In this document: positions 9,819 through 24,100 of the stretch, piece by piece
Position numbering within the stretch: position 1 is the stretch's first letter
Layout of the letters: each line of letters starts with the position of its first letter
Assembly: GCA_030141605.1 (NCBI GenBank)
Contig: JAQGDQ010000557.1
Coordinates: forward strand, 1 to 64,000
Length of the DNA: 64,000 nucleotides
Direction: 5' to 3'
DNA from: Tubiluchus corallicola
Taxonomy: Eukaryota; Priapulida; Priapulimorpha; Priapulimorphida; Tubiluchidae
The notes under the pieces: generated by a model
Databases searched by the model: none
Seen by the model: only the letters and a program-made list of their open reading frames with translations
Told to the model about the DNA's origin: nothing
Position numbers and translations under genes: made by a program

Positions 9819-12800
9819 ATGTCTAAGTGGGCAAATATATTTGTGTTATGTTGCGTTATTTTTACCTTGTCTAAAGTTCTGACACAAGAAAGTGGCGATT
9901 ACATAGACGACTATGATGATGACGAAAATAGTGATATCACTATTGATAAATTGAAAAGAACAGAAAGGACAACTAGGAAAACAGAAGACGTATGGAGTAT
10001 CTGGGACGACGATTTTGGTAGCGAAGATGTCGATGAAAATAAATTTGTTGAAAAAACTACTGTTACACAATCAGTTGGCACAAAAGGTTGGTTGGATTCA
10101 CTCTTTGATTACGAATTAGATCTAGATGATGCAGAAGTTCAATCGTCAGGTAAAAAGTCGACTGGTGGAGGACATTGGCTGGACGATCTAGCTGACGAAT
10201 CACTAGAGGAAGAATTCGAAATTAAGATTGATAATCCCTATGACGATGAGGGCGCATTTTCAGCTGGCAGTCCGGGTCTGGCCCCCATTCCTGACAAAGG
10301 ACAGCCTAGAAAGCCTCCAAAACTGAATTTCACCTTGAACCGCTCGTTCATAGGTAAGAATTACAGCCTCATTTTCCTTCCTCCAATGATGCCGAAACTC
10401 TACCAGACTTTAGTTTGGCCGATTTACTTCTTTTTTGTCTCCAACGATTCGCTCTGGGCTGAAGTAAAATTCGAGTCGGCGGACGAAAACTTGTTCACCA
10501 TTCACGGTAATGACACGTTTGTTATCGAGAATGCCATGAGCCCTTTTTACGTGAAGAAGAACGTCTCTGTCTTCTTAGAGGGAAAGTTTCTGGCAAAGAC
10601 TTGGATGCACGTTGAGGTAACACGATGCTTTGATCAACAAATAAGAAGTGCGTGCCGGACAGAACGACTGGAAAATGTTTACAGGATTCATGTGCTGAGG
10701 ATGCCGAGATTAATCGATTTCATCTTCGTCTACGTCATTTGGACAATGATCGTCATTAATTCAATTGGATTCGGTTGCACCATTCATTTGGACGTCATTT
10801 GGGGGATTATGAAACGCCCCCTGGCGCCAGTCGTCGGTTTCTGTTGCCAGTTCATATTTATGCCAATTGTAAGTAGCTACTTCTTTTCAAAGAATATATT
10901 ATCACAACCCTGATACCACAAGTTTCTGGGTTCAACACTGCATAATTTCCGTTTTTAAAGCCTTCCTCCTTTTAAATTTAACTGTGAATTAAAAGAAATA
11001 AGTTATTTCGTTCATCATGTGAACTCTATCAAATCCAAATTCTTCCGGCAGTTATTTACTAGCAGTTTTTTGTTCAGTTACATAACCATGATGTCAAATG
11101 CTTTTAGTCCAATAGAACATTTTTCTTAAAGGCAACAATTATAATCTTTCACACCGCGAGACGAGACGGTTTCAAGATGTTTGCGTTTTGTTGTCTGAAA
11201 GTGATATAAATTTACCGATCTTTTCTACAACTTTATCTCTTTTACATGTACATAGCTCCCGTTCGTGGGCTAAAACATCGCCTCTTTTTCATTTCCTCAT
11301 TCTAGAATTTTTCATCAGCCGTGTAAGTCTTTATTACTTAATTTCTTAACAAGTTCAGAGATATGTGCTAAGCTGACGTTTAATGTTAGCGATAAAATCT
11401 ATGTTTCAAGGTCACTTTCTAATATCTTAGACATCGACATCACATAATCAGCCGTTTTGATTTCTGTGAACCAAATGAATATAGAACTAAGTATTATTAA
11501 AAACTTAAATAATAAAAACTATCAGTAAAAAATCTATAAACAGGTACACATTTAAGGGCTTTTGTTAATAGATGTAACCAGATTGCAAATGCCTAATAGG
11601 TTATTGCAAAATTTGTTACAACACTAGTGTTGCCATCTGCTAAAATTGTTACTTAACTAATAGAAGCTTGTGCACCAGTCTGACAACCTGTCAACTGAAA
11701 CAGGATTTCTATAGACAGCTGAAGAATTAATGCCAACAATACTGTCTTATTTTTGTGTAAATCAAGACGCATTGCAGGTTATGGGATAACTGAACTGCAT
11801 GCACCGCTATAATTTTAAGGTACTTTTTGCAGTGTCAAAAATGTAATACAAGCTAGTGACGTATTACATTTCAATTTATGCTATTATGACTGTGATAATA
11901 TGATAATATTATGATTTTATAATTGCTATACTATACACTCTGTCATTTATAAGTATACGTTCATTTATCATCATTACAACCAAAAGGTTGAATTACAGTA
12001 CAGCATAAAATTGTAATATAAATTTTTTAAAAAGCATAAGCAAGGTAGAACATGCAGCGACAAACGCTATTACATTGTTACAAGATACATGAACAAAATA
12101 AAGAAAAATTAAATTAATCAAATTTTAATTCATTTCGTTCATATATCTTGTGACAATGTAATTGTGCTTGTCGCTATACGTTCTACCTTGCTTATTCTTT
12201 TGTAAATTTTATATTTTGTAATTCTATGCTGTACTATAATTCAACATTTTGGTTCTAATGATGATAAATAAACTTATTATAAGTGACAGAGTGTATAGTA
12301 TAACAATTATAAAATCATAATGTTATCATATTATCACAGTCATAATAGCATAAATTGAAATGTAACACGCCACTATCCTGTATTACACTTTTGACACTGC
12401 AAAAAGTACCTTAAAATATCCGGGACATCTCATGACAAAGAAAATAACATATTTAACTCTTTCAGATCGCATTTTGTCTGACCAGAATTCCATATTTTGC
12501 ACTCACTGCCAACTTATCTCTCGGTTTGTTTACGAATGGGTGCAGCCCTGGTGGAGGTTCCAGTAACTACTGGACATTGCTCTTCGATGGGCATGTTGAC
12601 CTCAGTATCACGATGACCTTTGTCAGCACCATAGCAGCTCTCGGTAATGAAATTCAATAAGTCTCTTTTTTTATCTACGTCATTTCAAATTTTTAATTGC
12701 GTTAGATGATTTGTATAATACAATTAGATTTTTGTTAAAAACGTTTCAATAGAAAACAATTATATTCAACGAAATTTACATCAAAAATTTCTTTATATAA

Positions 12801-14562
12801 ATTTTACGCAGAAACAAATGCTGTAGTTACTCATTCTTGTTTTGTTAAGTGTTGTAAATAGTCTGAATGTTTTGGTTCTACTAATAAACCAAAAACAGAT
12901 TAATTATAATGGCGCATCTAACAACGAAATACCATGAAATTCACGACAGCCCGAATATTGTATTGTTTAGATTGGCTAATAGTTTGGGTTTTTGGGTTTT
13001 TCTTGTACTGACTTTCATATGACCTTTGGAAAGATCTTTAATCCGAGGCTAACGTACATCAATTCATCTTCTCGAATGCCTTTATTTGATGAACAACAAA
13101 CGGCATTGGACTAACGTGCCAGAAAGTATAATATGGGTTTAATTGGACGGCATTAATTTTTTTTGGCTAGTAAAAAATTTCGTCTGCAGGCCTGAGCATT
13201 GTTCTTGCGGCATGCAGAACTGATCTATCTGCCGTATCACGTATTGCGGTCCATGCCCAACAAAAAGCTCTGCAAACTGTCAAAGAAATTTTAGTGTTAT
13301 GGGTGAGAAGATGTCTAGTATTTAACACAGCATGGTCGTGCATAAAAACACAGTACGTTCTAAACTTGACTTGCCTACGCAGACGTACTTGAATAACTAT
13401 GATTTTCGAGATACATCCAGGTCAGGTCATGTAACTGGATAGGCGGGCAGCAGAAAAATGATTTCCAGACTGTCTAATTTATCAAACTATCCTCGGCTGA
13501 TTTATTATTAAAGGACATATATATATAATGGTAAGCATCGGAAAGTGGCTTAGAGGATTGACTTTGTTAACCTTCGAAACCAAATCATTCCAGAACAACA
13601 AACGCTGTAGGGCCTGATGTTGAATACTGGAATGCCGGTTTGCGAACACATGCACTTGGAAACCAGATGCTCCTGGATGAGCGCATGAATCTAAGTAACG
13701 TTATGTAATGACAAGGCAACCAACATTTAATGTTGTCTCAAATGGTTAGTCATATACATTCTGGTGGCAGTTCCATACTACGACTTACACAACACATGAT
13801 TTATGGTAACAATGATATCGATATTTACTCACATAACTATTGACAATTTTAACTTTCGTTTTAATTTCAGTGATGATGCCTTTGTGGCTGTTCACGCTTG
13901 GAAAGACGTTCACAAACGAAGCAGCAATTACCATTCCTTACCAGAAGCTGGTGGTCACGCTCGCAACATTTGTCCTGCCACTTGGACTAGGTATCTTGGT
14001 TAAACGCTACAAACCAACGTGGGCCAAGATGTTCGTGAAGGCCCTGAAGGTTCTCGTCTTCATTATGGTGCTATTTATATTCACTGCTGGCATATACTGC
14101 AACCTGTATGTCTTCAAAATGCTCACTGGGAGACTTTTGTTTGTGGCCCTTCTAATCCCCATACTTGGCATGCTGTTTGGTGGTGTCACAGCAAAACTGT
14201 TTCGTTTCACAGCACCGCAAGTCATTGCTATAGCTCTGGAGACAGGGATTCAGAACACAGGGGTCGCTGTCGTCGTTCTGAGAAGGTCCTTACCCCAACC
14301 GGATGCAGACATTTCTAGCGTCGTTCCCATCGCTGCATCCATCCTGGCTCCCATTCCTTTGTTTCTCCTATTAGCTGTGTACATTGTAGCTAAGAAATTT
14401 GACATTGTTAATTTCAAAGTACAGGTAGAAAAGGAGCTTGCAGAAAATGAGAAAGCGAAAAATGGCATACCGGGCTCTGAGAACAATATGGTGGTAGCGG
14501 AGAAGTACCTTCCGGCTAATGAAAAGGTCAAGCCCTCGGAAGTAGAAACTATTATGATTTGA
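9819..14562 (+). CDS. SLC10-family (SLC10A3/P3-like) membrane transporter
   Basis: Three exons join in frame: 9819-10868, 12466-12643 and 13871-14562 (639 residues). Residues 1-23 are a signal peptide. A strongly acidic Asp/Glu-rich stretch runs to about 160, then an extracellular domain with several N-glycosylation sites to about 290. The SLC10 membrane core follows, from LIDFIFVYVIW onward. Family marks are GCTIHLD, the CSPGGGSSN loop with DLSITMTFVST (the discontinuous helix near the sodium sites in bile-acid transporters), MMPLWLF, and ETGIQNTG in the last third. The cytoplasmic tail is polar and ends KPSEVETIMI. The long N-terminal ectodomain points to the SLC10A3/SLC10A5 branch rather than ASBT/NTCP, so bile-acid transport should not be assumed. 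It is about 160 residues longer than human P3, mostly in the acidic N-terminal part. A candidate polyadenylation signal AATAAA is at 15132. Confidence 0.9.
11812..12417. mobile_element. 606-bp palindromic MITE in intron 1 of the SLC10-like gene
   Basis: The left half from ATTTTAAGGTACTTTTTGCA is reverse-complementary to the right half ending in GTACCTTAAAAT. Homology continues nearly to the centre at about 12114 with scattered mismatches and small indels. TTAA lies inside both ends, which would fit piggyBac-type TTAA insertion, but the symmetry extends past TTAA so the true boundary is uncertain. There is no coding capacity. It is a foldback/MITE-like element. Confidence 0.85.
12644..13870. 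other. Intron 2 of the SLC10-like gene, with a possible cassette exon
   Basis: Mostly AT-rich. Bases 13190-13302 are GC-richer and bounded by CTGCAG on the left and GTGAGA on the right. In the phase left by exon 2 they are open (LSIVLAACRTDLS...), but they end in phase 0, so joining to exon 3 gives an immediate TGA. If included, it would truncate the transporter. Confidence 0.4.
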
Positions 14563-17183
<2,621 letters not shown>

Positions 17184-20100
17184 TTATACTCCCCTCTCTC
17201 TCCTTCCAAACAATTCGTGAACTCTTTTACCACGATGCCCAAAACCTGCTGCGTTTTGAAGTCTTTGTGGCTGTCCGCTATCCATGCCACCAAACGGTTC
17301 AGGAAAGGGCGCATCTACTAAATGTGGGGGCAGCATAGGACCGGCTCCAGGTCGTATCATTTCAACTTTGCCATAGGAGTAAGGCTGGAATTAAAATAAA
17401 GTTAGAATTGTAAAGCAAAATGTCAGCATGTGTTATAATGTCAGCATGTGTTATAATGAGTTTCAAAAATCTGTCCGTCTGCTTGTCTGTTTGTCACTGT
17501 CAGTCTTCGTTATGGGCATCGACATAGCTGCAGCAGCTTCACAAAGCATTGTCAGGTTAATGAAAGTTTTTCCCGGGGTAGAAAAACCTGGTCAGTTAGT
17601 CGAGCGATCAGGCAGTTAGTCAGTCAGTCAATAATAATCGTAACACTCCACAAAAAGCTTGTTATCGATGCCTTAGAAAGACAGGTTCCATTTTGTAATG
17701 AAAACTACGTATCCAGTTTAAAAGGACACTAGTTATCATGCTCAATCTTTCTCTTTAAAAGATGTCTCCTGCGTATGCATAAAATAATTATACTTTCGCT
17801 GGCACCGTTTACATGTTATTAAAATTAGTATTAAACTAACAAAAGCTGAATATTTCACCACCTACAGCAGTAGCTATATGAAAAGTAGCACACAGATACC
17901 GAGTCATTACAGAATATATAAAAAAAGGTATCTAGCATTAATCTTCTAATATAGGTCTAGATACACTATAATATCGCAATTATTGTGCCAAGTTTGTTTT
18001 ATTAACCGCTTTTGCTAAGTCAAGCAAACATTGACGTTTTTATAAATATATATGATAAAAAATGTTAACAGGGCAAATATGTGAAGATAGGACGATACCA
18101 TGTCTTTTTGACCGCTATGTTGCCATAAGTATGTAAAATTTTCGTCCCTGAGCGAGTCTAGCTGAACAAAGTCTCTCCCGTCCTCTTCACCATGGTAGCC
18201 ATAGACGCTTGAATGGTAGAAATACCACTCATAGACCAACATTTCATTGTTTCTTACGTAATGAAAGCTGATTGGGTAATACGAGCAGCATTTGTGACCC
18301 TAAACAAAAAGAAAAACCAAAGTCAGACAGCGCATAATGTATAGTTTAACTCATTCTCAAGTTTGCCTCAAGATAATTTTCGCGTCAAGTCGACTAAATT
18401 CGAAATACTTAGTTTGACTTAACTTAGAACTGAATCTGCGTTTTTAAATTTTCGGTCGAGAACACGATTCAACTCGCTGCTCGTCTGGATGTTGTTCGTG
18501 TTCTTGTTGGATGATGGCTTTTTGACAAGAAACGTGAGGCTCAGTGAATTCGCAACGAATTGTCATGAACTTCATACGAATATTCACATTTTCAGTCCGC
18601 CATTTTAAATTCAAGATGGGGGCGATCGCAGATTTCAAAAAAGCCTGAGGATGTAAAAATTCATAATTCGTCGCTATGAATTGTGAATTGAATGTCGAGA
18701 ACTACGCTTCTCGAGTAAAAATGTTTATTTATGGTTGCATGAATCTGCCTTTGCAAACCTGTTTCATGGTATACATTTAACTCTATGTAAACTAGTTTTG
18801 GATTCATTCCCAATTAGCCGTGTAATCACTTGCATATAGGCTGCCTTCTCAGAAGGCATAGTTGTAATCTTATCAAAATTTTTCTAGCTAGGTAGCTTGG
18901 AGTGACATAACATTGCGTTACGACACTCCACCTCCTCCTTATCGAGGATAATCCGTATACAGTTATCGGTATGTAGTCATTATTAAGATTTTGCCATAGC
19001 AAAATCTTACTGTTTTTCGTACAGTTATTTATCATTTATTATCCGCCACTTTAACGCTTAATAACTCGTAAGCCTTGCAAGCTAGGATCACCAAACTCAC
19101 AGGGTCGGTAGCCCTCGGCGGGGGACGTAGAACAGTATAGCAACCGCTGGCCACTGGTCAATGGAGGAAGGGCAATGGTCAATTGTTGTCGCGGGAGTTT
19201 AAATTTACAAGTTTCATACAGAGTTACTGCCGACGCAAGCCCTGCATGCAAATATGTAAGTGTGTAAGTGTAAGTGTGTAAGTGTGTAAGTGTGTAAGTG
19301 TGTAAGTATGCAAGTGTTATAAAATTTCAAAACGAATTTTTAAGCTTTATGTAAGTGGAGGGTTTTCTTGTGCTTTAAGTTCGTCAGACTAAACTCTAAC
19401 AGAGGAAAAAATGTCGAAGTTATACCTTGTAGCTTTTTGCATAAAATTGTAGCTTTTTGTACTATGCGAAACACTACAAGCCAGAATCCAGCCATAGGGG
19501 CTACTCAAATTGCTAGACTACGACTGATCTCGGCTAGACTATGATTTATTATAAAATGTCTCCTCTAATATGAGCCATTGAACCAGCAGAGGCGTATCAG
19601 CTAAGCTCGGACGTTAATACGTCCCCGGGTCCTCCCTCTACTATGTAAACAGCCAGAATCAGTAGGGCAAATAAAACCGCCTATAGCTAGTATCGAACAG
19701 TTTCGCTCACGTTTTACTTACAGATAGAGCTCTGTCGGTATCAAAGTTGTGGTACCAATTAGGAAATTTATTCAAGATGTGAGATTTTACTGGAAAGACT
19801 AAAAATCGTTCCCTTCCTTGTTCATCTCTTGTATCAACGGCTTTTGCTCCAGCCCAGGTAAGACACCTGCATAAACAAATCACTTGAAAAATAAAAAATT
19901 CAGATATGCACACACACACCCTCATTAACAATGAAATCAGCAAACGTATAGAACAAACTGGTGTAATTAAAAAAAGGACGCTGCTACTCTCGAATACACG
20001 CTAAAGCTATTGAAATTGCAAGAAGCTAAAATCAGCCAAGTCAAATGCTTATAAAACGATGATAACGTTGACGATGTCAGGAGCAGAAACAGTAAAGCAA

Positions 20101-21120
20101 TGTAAATGCTGCAATCACAAGCACACTACGATGCAATGCAAGGCAATACAACACAACCCAACGCAACACAACTCAACACAATACAACACAACACAACACA
20201 ATGCAATGCAATGCAATGCAATGCAATGCAAAGCAATGCAATGCAATGCAATGCAAAGCAATACAATACAATACAATACAATACAATACAATACAATACA
20301 ATACAATACAATACAATACAATACAATACAATACAATACAATACAATACAATACAATACAATACAATACAATACAATACAATACAATACAATACAATACA
20401 ATACAATACAATACAATACAATACAATACAATACAATACAATACAATACAATACAATACAATACAATACAATACAATACAATACAATACAATACAATACA
20501 ATACAATACGACACGATACAATACAATACTTTATTGTACTGTACTGTACTGTACTGTACTGTACTGTACTGTACTGTACTGTACTGTACTGTACTGTACT
20601 GTACTGTACTGTTCTGTACTGTACTGTACTGTACTGTACTGTACTGTACTGTACTGTACTGTACTGTACTGTACTGTACTGTACTGTACTGTACTGTACT
20701 GTACTGTACTGTACTGTACTGTACTGTACTGTACTGTACTGTACTGTACTGTACTGTACTGTACTGTACTGTACTGTACTGTACTGTACTGTACTGTACT
20801 GTACTGTACTGTACTGTACTGTACTGTACTGTACTGTAGACTAGGCTACGCTAGGCTTGGTTAGGCTAGCCTAGGCGACGCTAAGCTACGCTAGGCTAGG
20901 CTAGGCTAGACTAGACCAGACCTATACAAAAAACACGATTCAAAACACAATAATAAACTTTTCTTTACAAAGAATGAAGCAGAACAGTTGATTTAATTTT
21001 GCCTATCTTATGAATCATTCAAGCTCTCCCAGTAACAGCTCAACAAAAATACTGTATTGTAATTTCCATCATCATCATCATCAATCCGACATCATCATCG
21101 TCGTCGTCGCCGCCGTTGTT

Positions 21121-21151
<31 letters not shown>

Positions 21152-24100
21152 CCACCGTCGAAATGGTAACACCAAAAAAGAAGAAAAGCAAAAGAGAAAG
21201 CGAAAAAAACTAAATTTAACGATACACTATAATGTTAGAAACAGTAGTGAAAAATTATCATAAAATTTGTCATCGCTAAATTGGCCAGAGCATAAGATTG
21301 AACCTAACACCCTGTGAGCCCAAGACCACCCAACAAACGTGACCTAGTCATGCTAGTTATGAAACCGATACGTCCATCTCCCTTCTCTGACTAATTGTTG
21401 CTAGCTAGAATTCACAAGCTCTGGTTTCAATTATTGGGCGTAGTCTAATGACTATGGATGCTAATGAAACAAAGTCCTTTGACAAGAAACCTCCAGAAGC
21501 TATTGTTTAACCTACCTGGAAGTTTTCCAGTCTTCTCCTGGACCATCAGGTATGCAATCTGGTCTTTCCTGGAATGCCCTGGTGACTAGTATTTCCACTG
21601 CTCGACGAGTCAGCACACAACCTGGTCCGCCGCTCATGTACGTCAAATTTTTGCTTCTCAGGTGAAAACGGTGGCCGTAGAATTCAGGTGCGTTCGGATG
21701 CTTATCAGACAAAAACAACCTAGAAATTGTTCAGGCTTTAACACAAGACAAAACTAAGTGTGTACGCATTAAATCTATTAAATCACATTCAAGCTATTAC
21801 ATGCTTTGCTAGGCTGCGTTATGTTATGCCAAGTGATGCCATGCAATACTATGTTATGCTATACTAGCCTACACTACATTTTTCTACATTATGCTACGTT
21901 ATGGTATGCTATCCTACCATACACTACGTTACACTACACTACGCCTCACTACACTACACTACACTACACTACACTACACTACACTACACTACACTACACT
22001 ACACTACACTACACTACACTACACTACACTACACTACACTACACTACACTAAACTACACTACACTACACACTACTGTGTGGCCCTGGCTTAGGTGGGTCA
22101 GCGTTGCGGTTCCTTGCTTATCAAAACTATATTAGCCCTTTTTATCGCATCTTCTATGTTCTAATGACCTCCCCGACATTGATTCCTAGACGCTGACAGC
22201 TTGCACGTTCGCTGTTGCGCCTCGTGGTCTAACTTTAGTCCTGATCATACTGAGATATAGAGTGGCTGCTTATAAAATCAATGTTTTTCTCGGGCTTCTT
22301 ATTTCAGGAACACTTTTTTTAAAAAATTGCTTCCTTAGACACATTCTGCACATTCTGTCTCTGGACCCAACGTTAAACGGTGGACCAACCAGTCTCCCAT
22401 CCACCGCACATTCCAGATTGAAAGTATTCTGCATTTTTGGCTTTGTGCAAGCAACTAATACTAAAACGCTGTCCTTTTTTATTTTTCTGGCAAAAAAGTA
22501 AATGTCTAAGTTTCACATCATAGCTACAGTTATAAAACTAAACTATATTGTTTGCCGCACAAAACAAGTTTAGAAATCTCTGCCCTTCGTGGTCCTGTTT
22601 AATCAAAAATCAAGATTTAAGCAGGCGGGGAGACTTACATAATGGAATTTTACCTAAGATTTTCTATGACAGCGTACGTATCATCGTCTGCTTTGTAGAA
22701 GAAATCAAAATCGTCACCGTAATGATCATAAATGTAGGTCCACGCTTTAACAGCTTTTTGAGCTTGAAACCGTTTATTACCGTCGCCAGTGTTCAAACCT
22801 ACAATAAACATAAAATTAACAGATCATTTGAAATAATTTCTCATTTAATTTTTATAATATTTCATGCTTGTTGGTAAACGCATTTCTGACATGGTTTTAC
22901 GTTTCATCGTGAATTTTTATACTGGTTCGTGTTTCTAAGTCAATTCTAACATTGATTCATAATTCAGAATTTCAATTTCAAAGTTTAAACACGTTTAATA
23001 ATCGAAAAAGCATATGTAGTCCGCATATACAAAGCAGCGAATTTTACTTGCTTATTTAGTTTTTTGCGATCCTTTAAACCGTTGCTTTTATACCGTTACT
23101 TAGTTTAAACATAATTTATTTAGGATTGGATCAGGCAGTTTGTACAACATGATTTAAGATCCTCACCACAACAAACTTTATACACTATTTACAAGAACAT
23201 TTACAGTAAGAATAGACTATATTTAGTTTTTAGTATACTTTAGTGTACTAAAGTTTTACTACAGTGATACATTAGACATTAGTAAAAAATGACGGTTAGT
23301 AAATATTGATGTATGATTATTTAAGAATGATGCATTTTATATCAGATAGAAACTACTGGAAGCGCTTAGTACATAATATAAAGTCATGTATACATTGGAA
23401 TCTTTTACAGTTAGTAACATAGCTAAATTCATCTTTACGGAATAATAACAACTTCAACAGATCATTATTTCCTAAGACAGCTATATTAAGGTTTTCGGGC
23501 AGAAGTATTGCATTTAATTTATCAAACATAACTACCCTAGCTAGTTGATGCAATGGGCAGTGCAACAAAAAGTGTTCAACAGACTCAAATCGAAATCCAC
23601 AGTTACAATTCGGCAATATTGGGTGACCGTTATTATCTTTACAGCCTTTAGAGAAAAGGTCATAGTTTAGCTGAGAAAATCCGATTCTCATGCGCGTATG
23701 ATGTACTGATATTGGAGGTTTACCAAATGAAAAATGTTTCTTATACCGTTACTTGCTACACTCGCAGGCTCATCTCTCTCTCTCTCCTACTGAAAATCGG
23801 TCATATCTCGAACGGAAAAAATGTTTCACAAAACGCAAATTGCCTAGTGCATGACAATCAAGACGATATAAGAAAATCGGCTGAGGTGATAGCAATAAAC
23901 TAGCTGTTAACAGATTATAGACACAGATTTATAGTTGTCATGACCCGATTTGTGAAAATTTGCATTATCGGCCTCACAAGTAAATATGGCAAAGTTTTTT
24001 GTTATATGAACGAGAACAGTACGGCGAAATGAATGGCTCTATAGAGTTATTCGATCAATAATTAACTATGCTGAACAATAAGTTTAACTTTAGCTGCAGG

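Noticed and set aside
19257-19314. Repeated GTAAGT donors
   Set aside because: They are on the strand opposite to C1GALT1 and are microsatellite units.
20059-20864. Several 110-260-residue open frames on both strands
   Set aside because: Stop-free pentamer repeats keep all frames open; no gene.
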